The position numbers and the translations under genes were made by a program. A DNA stretch of 32,012 nucleotides from Actinomycetota bacterium (GTDB taxonomy: Bacteria; Actinomycetota; Acidimicrobiia; Acidimicrobiales; Ilumatobacteraceae), in assembly GCA_947454105.1 (NCBI GenBank), contig CANGIP010000020.1, positions 1 to 32,012 of the forward strand, given 5' to 3'. This document shows positions 8,269 to 17,494 of the stretch, in pieces. Each line of letters starts with the position of its first letter. The stretch's first letter is position 1. The notes below the pieces were generated by a model that was not told the origin of the DNA, searched no databases, and saw only the letters and a program-made list of their open reading frames with translations.

Positions 8269-9195
8269 ATGAGCGAGTCAGAAAAGGAGACATCGCAACG
8301 AGTGCCCCCTCTCCCTCGTGAGGTGTATGCCCGGCGTCGCATGCTGGTGGGCCTAGGAGTTGTTGCTGGAGTCATGGCCATCATTTTTGCGGTGCAGGCC
8401 ATGACCTCTGACTCGGCCGCGAAAGTTGATCGATCCTCCCAAGCGGAAGACATCGTGACCCAAACTTCGACAGTCCAAGACTTGGGTCTCACCACGACTC
8501 TGTCCCCCGATACGACCACCACAACGACAACAGTGGTCATTCAAGGCCCACCACGCGTGAGTATTTATGGTGATTCGCTTGCCGCGGGGTTTGGTGACTT
8601 GCTGAAATCAACACTTGATCGGCAAGGTGTTACAACTTTCGTGGCGACACATGGTTCGTCTGGATTAAGCCAACCGGGTTTTTTTGATTGGCCGAATCAC
8701 CTCAATGTGTGGGTCCCCCAAGAGGATGCTGATGTGGTCGTGATTGGCCTCGGAGCTAACGACGGCCAGGACGTTTATGTCGACGGTATTTCGCATTCAA
8801 CGAAAGACCCCGAGTGGTCAGTTGAGTACCAACGGCGCGTGACTGAACTCGCCACTTTGGTGACTTCGCAAGGGCGATCTTTGGTGTGGGTCGGAACTCC
8901 AGATGGAAAACCAAAGGGCTTCCGGGCCAACTTAACGACCATACGAACTGCGACAAAGAATGCGATCGACGCAATTCGGGCCAATGGCGCTGATGCGGTT
9001 TATCTCGATACATGGAATATCTTTTTGGGTATTGATGGCAACTATTCGCAATATGTCATTGACCCAAGCGATGGCGAACGTAAGAAGTCACGCGACAGCG
9101 ACGGATTCCATTTGAGTTTGGTCGGAAACAAAATTCTTGCTGCAGCGATAACCACCGAAGTCAATGCAGCTTTTGAACGACGTGCCGCGCAGTAG
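8269..9195 (+). CDS. Membrane-anchored SGNH/GDSL-type hydrolase
   Basis: The product has 308 residues from ATG 8269. This start is preferred over the ATG six bases upstream because AGGGGA is then at normal distance. A short cytoplasmic N-terminus with RRR precedes one membrane helix (about 25-45), then a Thr-rich linker. The extracytoplasmic catalytic domain has block I YGDSLAAG (nucleophile Ser103), block III GLGANDG (Asn164) and block V DSDGFHLS (Asp278, His281). This is a full SGNH esterase/lipase set, related to the DUF459-like secreted hydrolases. The likely substrates are acyl groups on cell-envelope glycans or lipids. The downstream deacetylase gene starts 33 bases later in the same direction. 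Confidence 0.88.
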   Translation: MSESEKETSQRVPPLPREVYARRRMLVGLGVVAGVMAIIFAVQAMTSDSAAKVDRSSQAEDIVTQTSTVQDLGLTTTLSPDTTTTTTTVVIQGPPRVSIYGDSLAAGFGDLLKSTLDRQGVTTFVATHGSSGLSQPGFFDWPNHLNVWVPQEDADVVVIGLGANDGQDVYVDGISHSTKDPEWSVEYQRRVTELATLVTSQGRSLVWVGTPDGKPKGFRANLTTIRTATKNAIDAIRANGADAVYLDTWNIFLGIDGNYSQYVIDPSDGERKKSRDSDGFHLSLVGNKILAAAITTEVNAAFERRAAQ

Positions 9196-9228
9196 ACGAG
9201 CCAACATCATGTCGTATCGTTTGAATCA

Positions 9229-10242
9229 ATGAGCATTCTCTTTGCCACTCACGAGGCGTACTTAGATCACCTCAACGGTCCTCAACATCAAGAGCGACCA
9301 CAAAGACTCGCTGCCGTCATTGACGGATCGCGCGAAGCCGGAATTGCCGATGCCCTGATTGCGTTAGTGCCAGAGCCCGCAACCCGTGAACAAATCTTGC
9401 GCGTTCATACTTCTGCACATGTAGATCGAATTGAAAGTGTTGTGCAAGCAGGTGGCGGTCGCCTTGATCCCGATACGCGCGCATCAACTGGTTCTTGGAA
9501 AGCGGCAATGTTGGCCGCTGGTGCTGGACTCACTGCAATACGTGCTTTGCAGAACGGACAAGCTGATTCTGCATTTTGTGCGGTTCGACCACCTGGTCAC
9601 CACGCCACCAAGACCGAGACGATGGGCTTTTGTTTATTCTCCAATGTTGCTGTCGCTGCGGCCGCTCTCGCTGATGCTGGAGAGCGTGTATTGATTGTCG
9701 ACTTTGATGCCCATCACGGCAATGGCACCCAAGACATCTTTTACGACGATCCTCGTGTCATGTTTGTTTCGCTACACCAATGGCCGTTGTATCCAGGAAC
9801 TGGCTGGTATGACGAAACCGGTGCTGGTGAAGGTTTGGGATACACGATGAATATTCCATTGCCTCCGCAAACAACTGGCGATGTGTACCTTGCGGCCTTT
9901 GATCAGTTGATCTTGCCGATGAGCGAAAAGTTTGCGCCAACATGGCTCATCGTGTCAGCTGGGTTTGATGCGCATAGAAACGATCCGATTACACAGATGG
10001 GACTTTCGTCTGGTGATTACCCATTAATGATGCAACGCCTACTGCAGTTAGTTCCAGCAGGTCGTCGATTGGTCATGCTTGAAGGCGGCTACGACCTTGA
10101 TGCATTGCGGATGTCCACGGCGAGCACACTTGCCGCAATGGTTGGTGAACGACACAGTGATGAACAAGCGACGTCCGGTGGGCCAACCGAATCTGTTGAG
10201 CAACTCGCTGTCATCAAGTCACATTGGAAAGATCAGATTTAG
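9229..10242 (+). CDS. Histone deacetylase family protein (AcuC/acetylpolyamine amidohydrolase-like)
   Basis: This 337-residue cytoplasmic zinc amidohydrolase has the charge-relay pair RPPGHHAT (His124, His125). Zinc ligands are Asp160 and His162 in DFDAHHGNGTQ and Asp247 in SAGFDAHRNDP. The transition-state tyrosine is Tyr288 in EGGYDLDAL. All catalytic residues are present and the length is typical of bacterial class II-like HDAC proteins. The substrate may be acetyl-lysine in proteins or acetylpolyamines; the sequence does not decide. It follows the SGNH hydrolase gene by 33 bases and ends seven bases from the convergent beta-lactamase-fold gene. Confidence 0.93.
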   Translation: MSILFATHEAYLDHLNGPQHQERPQRLAAVIDGSREAGIADALIALVPEPATREQILRVHTSAHVDRIESVVQAGGGRLDPDTRASTGSWKAAMLAAGAGLTAIRALQNGQADSAFCAVRPPGHHATKTETMGFCLFSNVAVAAAALADAGERVLIVDFDAHHGNGTQDIFYDDPRVMFVSLHQWPLYPGTGWYDETGAGEGLGYTMNIPLPPQTTGDVYLAAFDQLILPMSEKFAPTWLIVSAGFDAHRNDPITQMGLSSGDYPLMMQRLLQLVPAGRRLVMLEGGYDLDALRMSTASTLAAMVGERHSDEQATSGGPTESVEQLAVIKSHWKDQI

Positions 10243-10249
10243 GCTCTTG

Positions 10250-11641
10250 CTATTTCAATTCGTACCATTGAATGGGTGCTGTGTGAACCGGACCCAGCAA
10301 GATTTCAATCTTCTTGCCATTGACACACTCAATGACTGCTTCAACGTGACTACTTGGTGTGATTGATTTGATCACCAGGGGACCATGTTCGGAAATGATC
10401 TTGAGCGCAGTGGCTTGTTGCCTTTCAAATGATTCGTCTAAGGCAACATTGTCCGCAAAGATCAGTTGTGCTTGCTCAGAATCCCAGTTGTTGAGTAGCG
10501 CTATTAACTGATCTGCTCTTTGTTGCAAAACATTAGAAATATCCGTCTTTGTTTCGGGCACAAGATTGGCTGAATGCAACATTTTCAAAACACGATGCGT
10601 GAAAATTGCCATCGGTGCGTAAGTGGTGTTTGACATTGCAACAACACCAATGCTTCGACCTGCCAGCCACCGCATGTTGCTTCCGTAACCAGGCAGCCCA
10701 CCCGAATGTGAATAGACGATTCCAAGAGTGGGATCGTCGCGCAACATGAGTCCGTATCCATAACCAGTGGGTGCCTTTTCACCATCAAGTGCGATGACGC
10801 CGGCGTAGCTATGCATCACTTGCATGTCACGACGCGACGCAACACTGAGCTGACCAGTCTTTGAATCAAAGTTGTTGTTGGCTTCGTTGAGCCAAATGAC
10901 CCAACGAGATAAGTCGGCAACTGTGGTCCACAATCCGCCCATCGGCGAAATTTCACCATCACCTAATGGCATGAGACCATCAGCAACGATTTGTCCGTCT
11001 TGAACACGAGTCGGCGGTGCCCATTCTTGGTCGAGTGGGGGATCCCACGTTGTTGATGTCATGTGTAATGGTCCGAGAAAACGTTCGTCCACAAAGTCGC
11101 GAACTCGACGACCGGTGGCCCGTTCAACGACCCGTCCAATGAGAGCGAAACCCAAATTTGAGTATTCAAAATGGGTGCCGGGGGCAAATGCGTAGGCTGC
11201 ACCTTGTTGGTAGAGATCGTTCATTTCTTGAGCCGTTGCATCAAGATGACGATCAGCCCACGGATCATCAGTGGCCAAGCCAGACGTCATTGATAATAAA
11301 TGCCGCAGAGTAATGCGCGTGCCCGAATCGGTGCGACAAATTGTTGCTAACTCGGGTGCGTATTCATCGACCGGAATGTCAATTGACAGCATGCCTTCAT
11401 CGCGCAGACTCAAAACAGCCGCCGCTGTAAAACTCTTGGTCATCGATGCAATGCGATATCGCGTGGACATATTGCTGATGGAGCCAGTTGCCCCAGTCGC
11501 CATAAGTTGGTCGCCGGCAATGAGACCCCACACGACACTGTCGAGCGTGAATTCGCGTGCAACCTGAGCGGCGATTTCATCGATGAGTGGCTGCGTCGCC
11601 CGTAAGGCCTCAAGATCTATTTCAGCCATCGGGTCATCCAT
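10250..11641 (-). CDS. Beta-lactamase-fold serine hydrolase (class C/DD-peptidase-like)
   Basis: The product has 463 residues and no signal peptide, so it probably acts in the cytoplasm. The serine beta-lactamase/DD-peptidase active site is complete: SMTK (Ser66-Lys69), YSN (Tyr160-Asn162) and HSGG (His312-Gly315) as the KTG equivalent. A C-terminal lipocalin-like region (about 360-463) follows. In a peptide-transport operon it is best read as an aminopeptidase, D-aminopeptidase or esterase of imported peptides, not antibiotic resistance. It is the last gene of the operon. Its ATG at 11641 overlaps the S9 peptidase stop by 25 bases; a second ATG at 11629 would reduce this to 13. No strong Shine-Dalgarno sequence separates the two choices. 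Confidence 0.9.
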   Translation of the reverse strand: MDDPMAEIDLEALRATQPLIDEIAAQVAREFTLDSVVWGLIAGDQLMATGATGSISNMSTRYRIASMTKSFTAAAVLSLRDEGMLSIDIPVDEYAPELATICRTDSGTRITLRHLLSMTSGLATDDPWADRHLDATAQEMNDLYQQGAAYAFAPGTHFEYSNLGFALIGRVVERATGRRVRDFVDERFLGPLHMTSTTWDPPLDQEWAPPTRVQDGQIVADGLMPLGDGEISPMGGLWTTVADLSRWVIWLNEANNNFDSKTGQLSVASRRDMQVMHSYAGVIALDGEKAPTGYGYGLMLRDDPTLGIVYSHSGGLPGYGSNMRWLAGRSIGVVAMSNTTYAPMAIFTHRVLKMLHSANLVPETKTDISNVLQQRADQLIALLNNWDSEQAQLIFADNVALDESFERQQATALKIISEHGPLVIKSITPSSHVEAVIECVNGKKIEILLGPVHTAPIQWYELK

Positions 11642-13422
11642 TCAACGAGGGCACTGTCGTGCGCAAGACGTCCACTTGGAGGACCATATGTACTTCCTTC
11701 ATGGGATGAATGAGGAAGCACAAGCACTTCACTGATGGTTCCTCTCACACAAAGGGCCCGATGCATTGCCCACGCTTGGGACGGTGGACAACGTCGATCG
11801 TCTTCACCAATAACAAAGAGACACGGCGTCGTGCATTTGTGCGCGTGCATGATTGGTGACTGCCGGTAATACGTTTCAATCTGCTCATGGGGCGCACCAG
11901 AAAATTGACTTGGAAAGAATGTTGCGCCGATATCACTGGTGCCATACATCGACACTAAGTCGGTTACAGGATTTTCAATGACAGCGGCTTGAAACCGAGA
12001 TGTGGTTGATACCAACCATGCCGACAGATATCCACCGTAAGAGTTTCCGGCAATACCAAGTTTATTCTCGTCGGCCAAACCGAGTTTGATCGCTTCGCTA
12101 ATGACGAGAAGTTGATCGCTGGCTGGTCCGTCGGCCCAATTTGAATGAGCAGCGTGAGCAAATGCATCGCCATATCCTGTTGAGCCCCGCACGTTGGTGT
12201 ACAGGACACCAAATCCAGCAGCACAAAGAGCGTGTGTATCGATTGAAAATGCTTCGCCATAGGTGAAGTGCGGACCGCCATGGACAAGGCTCACTGTTGG
12301 AAGTGGACGAGCGATTTCTTTGGCCGACAAGAACCAAGCATCTAGCTCGAAGCCATCGAGAGTTGTCACAGAGAATCGACGAACAGCAAGCGCTTTTTCA
12401 TCAACATGATTGAAATGAGTTAATTGTCGTTCGGTTTTCGTTGCGTAATCAAAGCTTGCTAGTTCAACGGGCGAGCTTGACGACTGAGTAGTAAAAATCA
12501 ACTCACTTGACGTTGTTGCGACTGGTGAGCAACAGCGATCTCCATCAACAAGGACCTCAACGAGTGGTGCACCAGATTGATGTGGATCAATTTTCACAAT
12601 TCCCATTCGGCCACGTGACCCGGTACGAACAATGAGGGAACCATCAGGATGGGCGAGAAGGAGATGGTCATAGACGTCAGCAAGTTCTGCTGGTTGATCA
12701 CCGTAGACATCACCAAAAAGATTCGGAACTTCAATGATGTGAGAGTTATCCCCATCAATGATGTACAGACGAGCTTGACTACCCGCTGGTTCGCCTTGCG
12801 GACTCGCAATCAGAACTACTAATCGACCATCGGCCAACCAAGTTCCGACAATAGACCGGCCACCAGGAATCGCGAGTTGCCGTGCAGTGCCATCAAGAGA
12901 AATCACACTGGCGTATTGGTAACCATCTTGTTCAAGCGGGTCAAGAGATCGACAAGCAAAGACGAGGTCATTGTTGGGCGACCAACGAGCTGACGACCAA
13001 CGCCAACCGTCGTTGGTGATCCAATACGAGTCACCAGTTGCGAGTTCAACAACTTGAAGTTGAGGAGGGTTGTCAATTGCACCAACGGCATCAAAGTGTC
13101 GAATCGGACGTGTCCAGCGATACGGCTCGTTGACATCGACAGTTGAACCGCGACCTTTAGCGATCAATAAGAACTGCTTGTTCGGCGAAACCTCTACCGA
13201 CTCATTGTTTGGTGCGTATTTTTTGAAGTCAATGTCATCTTTGGGCGCGATTGTCTCCTGTCCAGTTGCAAGGTCGATTGCACACGATTGATACACAACC
13301 TCATCAGAGCCAAAGGGAATTTGTGCAGTGTTGACCAATATCGACAAATGATCATCACTGAGATGGGCGGAAATAGGTGCTCGATTGGCCAAATACCGAG
13401 CAGTTATTGAATTGTCATTCAT
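11617..13422 (-). CDS. S9 family prolyl oligopeptidase-like serine peptidase
   Basis: The product has 601 residues with no signal peptide. An N-terminal beta-propeller-like region (about 10-345) gates a C-terminal alpha/beta-hydrolase domain. The nucleophile elbow is GNSYGGY (Ser461), the acid lies in IGEDDRRCPP (Asp541 or Asp542) and the histidine in PHSSHEG (His574). Oxyanion segment VHGGPHFTYG is also present. This is the acylaminoacyl-peptidase/DPP-like arrangement, which cleaves short peptides. The gene sits downstream of a peptide ABC transporter and its start overlaps the regulator gene by eight bases (ATGAATGA), so a role in digesting imported peptides is inferred. Confidence 0.93.
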   Translation of the reverse strand: MNDNSITARYLANRAPISAHLSDDHLSILVNTAQIPFGSDEVVYQSCAIDLATGQETIAPKDDIDFKKYAPNNESVEVSPNKQFLLIAKGRGSTVDVNEPYRWTRPIRHFDAVGAIDNPPQLQVVELATGDSYWITNDGWRWSSARWSPNNDLVFACRSLDPLEQDGYQYASVISLDGTARQLAIPGGRSIVGTWLADGRLVVLIASPQGEPAGSQARLYIIDGDNSHIIEVPNLFGDVYGDQPAELADVYDHLLLAHPDGSLIVRTGSRGRMGIVKIDPHQSGAPLVEVLVDGDRCCSPVATTSSELIFTTQSSSSPVELASFDYATKTERQLTHFNHVDEKALAVRRFSVTTLDGFELDAWFLSAKEIARPLPTVSLVHGGPHFTYGEAFSIDTHALCAAGFGVLYTNVRGSTGYGDAFAHAAHSNWADGPASDQLLVISEAIKLGLADENKLGIAGNSYGGYLSAWLVSTTSRFQAAVIENPVTDLVSMYGTSDIGATFFPSQFSGAPHEQIETYYRQSPIMHAHKCTTPCLFVIGEDDRRCPPSQAWAMHRALCVRGTISEVLVLPHSSHEGSTYGPPSGRLAHDSALVEWMTRWLK

Positions 13423-14008
13423 CGTCGTAACTCACGACCGTGAGGAGAATCGCTGGTAAGGCACCTGTGCTATAGGCATGAGAGATTTCAGATGAAAAAC
13501 GAATGGCATCATGTTCACTCAATTCATACGTATCGTCGCCAAGAGCCAACGTGACCGCCCCCGAAATAACATACGCGTATTCAACTGATTGCTGACCGTG
13601 GTCGCTAAACACTCCTGATTGATGTGCGGGCAGTTTTCCTTCTGAAATATCAAATCGTCGACGTTGCATCATCGCAAACAGCATGCGCGCTCGTGGATTT
13701 TCTGAATCGATTGAATCGGCTCGAATGATTTCAGTTTCAATGACTGTTGAACGCGTTAAGTCGGCGAAACTAATATCGAGTGCGACTGCAATTCGAGTCA
13801 GAGCAACGACGGTGGGGTTTGCTACCGCACGCTCAATTTGTGACAAGAGCGCAGTACTGAGATTTGTTTGTGTCGCGAGATCGCGCAAACTGAGTCCACG
13901 GGAAAGGCGAACCTTACGCATGTTGTGCGCCACACTCTGACGAACAACCGTGCTTTCGTCAGCAGTGCTGTGAAGATGCTCAATATTTTGTTGATTACTA
14001 GTGTTCAT
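13415..14008 (-). CDS. XRE-family regulator with C-terminal cupin sensor domain
   Basis: The 197-residue product has a lambda-repressor-type helix-turn-helix at about 28-82 (LRDLATQTNLSTALLSQIE). A cupin beta-barrel follows at about 125-195, including YAYVISGAVTLALGDDTYEL. Proteins of this type bind a small ligand or metal in the cupin and control adjacent metabolic or transport genes. The gene is embedded in the middle of the transport/peptidase operon, with a four-base overlap with the ATPase gene (14005-14008) and eight bases with the peptidase gene. It is therefore the probable autoregulator. A matching operator candidate lies upstream of the first gene at 19133-19152. Confidence 0.92.
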   Translation of the reverse strand: MNTSNQQNIEHLHSTADESTVVRQSVAHNMRKVRLSRGLSLRDLATQTNLSTALLSQIERAVANPTVVALTRIAVALDISFADLTRSTVIETEIIRADSIDSENPRARMLFAMMQRRRFDISEGKLPAHQSGVFSDHGQQSVEYAYVISGAVTLALGDDTYELSEHDAIRFSSEISHAYSTGALPAILLTVVSYDDE

Positions 14009-15702
14009 TTGCCGGCCACCGATGAAAAGAGTTGTTGTGTGTATTCGTGCTGGGGATTTTGCAAGACATTTTCCATATTTCCTGACTCAACGACTCGTCC
14101 ATTGCTCATGACATAGACCCGGCTGACGACTTGACGAACCACTGCTAAGTCATGAGTGATGAACAAGACCGCAATGCCCAACTCTTTGAGTAGTGAGTTC
14201 ATCAAATTTAAAATCTGTGCTTGCACGGATACATCTAATGATGAGACAGGTTCGTCACAGATCAGTAACTTTGGTCGTGGTGCAATGGCTCGAGCAATAG
14301 CAACGCGTTGTTGTTCGCCGCCGGATAACCCGTTAGGACGACGATTGGCATATTCGGTTGGCAGTCCGACTAGTTGAAGTAAAGAGACGACTTCAGCCTT
14401 GGTTCGTTGACCAGCTCGTAGAGCTTCAGTCAAGGTGGCACCGATTGTCATTGCTGGATTTAGGGCGGATGTGGGGTCTTGAAAAACTATCTGGGCACGT
14501 TGAGCCATCGGCGTGTTGATTGACCACTCAATGTTTCCTGAATCGAAACTTTCGAGCCCGATGAGGCAACGCGCCAAAGTTGTTTTGCCTGATCCAGACT
14601 CGCCAACGATTCCGACGGCTTCGCCTGAGCGAATAGAAATATCAACGTTGTCTAAAGCCAGCGGAGCAGATGAAGAGAATCGTTTGCTTAAGCCTCTGAT
14701 GACAACGAGATCGTTGTCGGTGTTTTGCGCTTGGACATCGGTGGCAATCTGCATTGGATGACGTGCATCAGTGACCGTGATGGGTTTCCAGCAAGCAACT
14801 TGTGACGTTGTTCCAACGAGATTGGGGGCATCTGAACGACATCGATCGTCAGCACGATCGCAACGAGGTGCAAAAACACAACCAACTGCTACTTCCCATG
14901 GGCGTGGGACCGAACCGGAAATCGCTGGTAATTCAACAAGGCGATGTTCGAGCGGTGGATCACTGTCACGTAATCCTGCGGTGTACGGGTGCTGAGCATG
15001 TGTGAATACATCAGATCCATCACCCGACTCAACGAGTCTTCCGGCGTACATAACCAAGATCTTGTCGGCTCTTTCGCGTGCGACACCTAGATCGTGAGTA
15101 ATCAAGAGCAGTGCCATGTCGCGTTCTCGTTGAATACGTTCAAGAAGATCAAGCATTTCTCGTTGAGTGGTGACATCGAGCGCGGTTGTCGGTTCATCAC
15201 CGATCAAGATTTGTGGGTTGCTTGCCAAACTTGCCGCAAGGGCAACACGTTGACGCATTCCTCCGGATAACTCAAAGGGATATTGCCGAGCCACGCGCTC
15301 AGGAAGATCAACCTCATCAAGCCGGCGACGAATTTCGTCCCTTGATCGTCGTAAATCTTGGGAGAGAGCTGCGGTGATTTGCTCACCGCAACGATGAACT
15401 GGGCTCAAACTTGTAAATGGGTTTTGTAATAACAGGCTGATGTGTTGACCGCGTAAACCAGAGAGTGCTTGTGGTCCAAGTGCAAGATCAATAGTGATGT
15501 CATCGAGTTGAAGACTTCCAGTGGCAGTGACTCCTCGCGGCAACAAGCCAGTCATTGCCTTTGCCGTCATTGACTTACCCGAACCAGACTCTCCGACGAG
15601 GGCAACAGTTTGGCCTGGTTCAACATGGAGATCCATGCGAGTCACTATGAGTCCGGCCGGACCGGTGACAACCAAGTTGTTGAGAGAAAGTCCACGGTTC
15701 AT
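14005..15702 (-). CDS. Fused dipeptide/oligopeptide ABC transporter ATPase (DppD-DppF type)
   Basis: The 565-residue polypeptide contains two complete ABC domains. The first has Walker A GESGSGKS (37-44), signature LSGGMRQRVALA (145-156), Walker B ILIGDEP and the switch histidine in ITHDLGV. The second has GESGSGKT (367-374), signature LSGGEQQRVAIARA, Walker B LLICDEP and ITHDLAV. Between them lies the oligopeptide-transporter cysteine set (Cys275, Cys281, Cys288, Cys304) typical of DppD/OppD. One gene thus replaces the usual dppD plus dppF pair and powers the two permeases immediately upstream. Four-base overlaps exist at both ends. Confidence 0.96.
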   Translation of the reverse strand: MNRGLSLNNLVVTGPAGLIVTRMDLHVEPGQTVALVGESGSGKSMTAKAMTGLLPRGVTATGSLQLDDITIDLALGPQALSGLRGQHISLLLQNPFTSLSPVHRCGEQITAALSQDLRRSRDEIRRRLDEVDLPERVARQYPFELSGGMRQRVALAASLASNPQILIGDEPTTALDVTTQREMLDLLERIQRERDMALLLITHDLGVARERADKILVMYAGRLVESGDGSDVFTHAQHPYTAGLRDSDPPLEHRLVELPAISGSVPRPWEVAVGCVFAPRCDRADDRCRSDAPNLVGTTSQVACWKPITVTDARHPMQIATDVQAQNTDNDLVVIRGLSKRFSSSAPLALDNVDISIRSGEAVGIVGESGSGKTTLARCLIGLESFDSGNIEWSINTPMAQRAQIVFQDPTSALNPAMTIGATLTEALRAGQRTKAEVVSLLQLVGLPTEYANRRPNGLSGGEQQRVAIARAIAPRPKLLICDEPVSSLDVSVQAQILNLMNSLLKELGIAVLFITHDLAVVRQVVSRVYVMSNGRVVESGNMENVLQNPQHEYTQQLFSSVAGK

Positions 15703-16526
15703 CGCTGCACCGAACCTTCTTCATAGCGTTCTTGTAACCAGTCGCCTAAGAGGTTGATGGCGGCAGCAGTGATAATGATCAACATTGCTGGCAGTACAAG
15801 TGAACCCCAGTTGCGATCGAGAAGATCACGGCTGTCACTGAGTTGACGTCCCCAGTCGGGAACACCAGGGCCGACTCCTAGTCCGAGGAATGACAATGCC
15901 GACATTGATACCAAGGCGAAAGCCACGTTCAGCAACATCGTTGAAAAAGCCACCGGTAAAACATTGGGCAAGATGTGCCGGAACATGATGCGTAATCGAC
16001 CAAGACCCAAAACTTTTGCGGACTCGATATATGGTCGACCCGTTTGAGCAATCACTGATCCGCGCACCATCCGAATATCGGTTGGCGAAAACAACATGAT
16101 GAGCACCAAAACAGTGACCCAATAACCACCATCAACAAGACCAGTGACAACGAGAGCGACAAGCGTTGTTGGTAGCGCGAGCAACAAGTCGGCGTACTTA
16201 GAGAGCAGTAAGTCAAGCCACCCGCCTATGTATCCAGCGAATGTGCCGAGCAATATTCCGATCATCATTGAACCAAGCGCAATAACAATTGGTCCGAGGA
16301 CGGCAGAGCCTGCACCAGCGATAGCAAGTTGGCCAATGTCTCGACCCAGTTGGTCGGTGCCGAATAGATGGCCAGCAGTTCCCGGCGAGGTCACACCCGT
16401 CATGATGTCTTGACGCGTCGCGTTCGGCACGATCCACCGTGATGCGACGACGAAAATCGCAATGATTGCTAGTGGTATGCCCGTTACAAAAGGAATCACT
16501 GGCTTGCGAGTCATTCGGAGTTTCAT
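15699..16526 (-). CDS. Peptide ABC transporter permease (DppC-like)
   Basis: The product has 275 residues and about six membrane helices, beginning with a short cytoplasmic N-terminus (MKLRMTRKPVIPF). The DppC/OppC-type periplasmic segment HLFGTDQLGRDI is present at about 53-64. The cytoplasmic coupling helix motif YIESAKVLGLGRLRIMFRHI (EAA loop) contacts the ATPase. It ends in the DWLQERYEEG tail seen in DppC proteins. The ATGA overlap with dppB-like (16523-16526) and the four-base overlap with the ATPase gene show tight operon packing. Confidence 0.95.
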   Translation of the reverse strand: MKLRMTRKPVIPFVTGIPLAIIAIFVVASRWIVPNATRQDIMTGVTSPGTAGHLFGTDQLGRDIGQLAIAGAGSAVLGPIVIALGSMMIGILLGTFAGYIGGWLDLLLSKYADLLLALPTTLVALVVTGLVDGGYWVTVLVLIMLFSPTDIRMVRGSVIAQTGRPYIESAKVLGLGRLRIMFRHILPNVLPVAFSTMLLNVAFALVSMSALSFLGLGVGPGVPDWGRQLSDSRDLLDRNWGSLVLPAMLIIITAAAINLLGDWLQERYEEGSVQR

Positions 16527-17494
16527 TGAGCGCCTCGTTTGCGGACTCGAGGATCAACCGCGTAATACAAAATGTCAACCGCTAGGGCAGTGAGCGCAAT
16601 CACAGTCGCGGTGAGCAAGGTGATTGCTTGAACGACAGGAAGGTCTTTAAAAGTCACTGAACCAGCAAGGAGTGAACCAATCCCCTGAAGTGCAAAAGTA
16701 ACTTCAACCAGAATTGTTCCACCGAACAAAAAGGCAAAGACCAAGCCCAAACTTGTGGCAACTGGGATCATGGCATTACGCAAAACAAGCGACCGAATTT
16801 GACGATGCGTTAAACCACGACTTTGAGCAAAGGCGACGTAGTCCTGATTGAGTTCGGCAACAACAGCAGTACGCGTCAATTTAAAAACCATTGCTGCGAG
16901 CCCGCTTGCCAAGGTGATCGCCGGTAAAACCAAATGCCACCACCGATCAAAGCCCCCATCGCCACTGCCGTATACGGGAAAGATGTTGAACCACAAACCA
17001 AAGACATAGAGCAACAACAGGCCAACTGCGTATGTCGGTGCTCCGATGCCAACAATTGATGCGGCGCTCATTGACCGATCAAGTGCCGAACCTGTGCGCC
17101 AAGCGGCGGCAATACCAAGTGGAACAGCAACGATCACCGTTAAAGCAAATGACAACGATGACAACTGCAAAGTGAGCATGACACGATCGGACAACAAGGT
17201 CGTCACGGTGGTGTTGTTGCGAATTGATTCTCCAAAATCACCATGTAAAACATTGCCAAGCCAATGAAGGTATTGGCTCATGAACGGATCATTGAGGTGA
17301 TACTTGTCGCGAATTGACTGCAACAGTTCAGGTGTCACATTACGAACGCCGACAAGGTTGCGCGCTGGGTCACCAGGCGTGAGGTGTAGAAGAGCAAAAA
17401 CGACAAACGACAGAACCAACAACAACAAACCCGTGGCCGCCAGGCGAACGATGATGAATCGCGTCAGCGAGCCACGGGAAAGTAGTTGGGTCAA
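16523..17494 (-). CDS. Peptide ABC transporter permease (DppB-like)
   Basis: The product has 323 residues from TTG at 17492-17494. This start is preferred because the TTGA makes the same four-base overlap seen at other junctions of this operon. A GTG nine codons upstream (17521) would overlap the binding-protein gene by 31 bases. The first helix and conserved loop HLTPGDPARNLVG are classic DppB/OppB, and the EAA loop DYVAFAQSRGLTHRQI lies near residue 215. About six membrane helices end with LYYAVDPRVRKR, the typical DppB C-terminus. It pairs with the DppC-like permease. Confidence 0.94.
   Translation of the reverse strand: MTQLLSRGSLTRFIIVRLAATGLLLLVLSFVVFALLHLTPGDPARNLVGVRNVTPELLQSIRDKYHLNDPFMSQYLHWLGNVLHGDFGESIRNNTTVTTLLSDRVMLTLQLSSLSFALTVIVAVPLGIAAAWRTGSALDRSMSAASIVGIGAPTYAVGLLLLYVFGLWFNIFPVYGSGDGGFDRWWHLVLPAITLASGLAAMVFKLTRTAVVAELNQDYVAFAQSRGLTHRQIRSLVLRNAMIPVATSLGLVFAFLFGGTILVEVTFALQGIGSLLAGSVTFKDLPVVQAITLLTATVIALTALAVDILYYAVDPRVRKRGAQ

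Noticed and set aside
10250..11641. Antibiotic-resistance beta-lactamase
   Set aside because: The motifs are those of the broad class C/DD-peptidase superfamily, there is no export signal, and the context is peptide transport.
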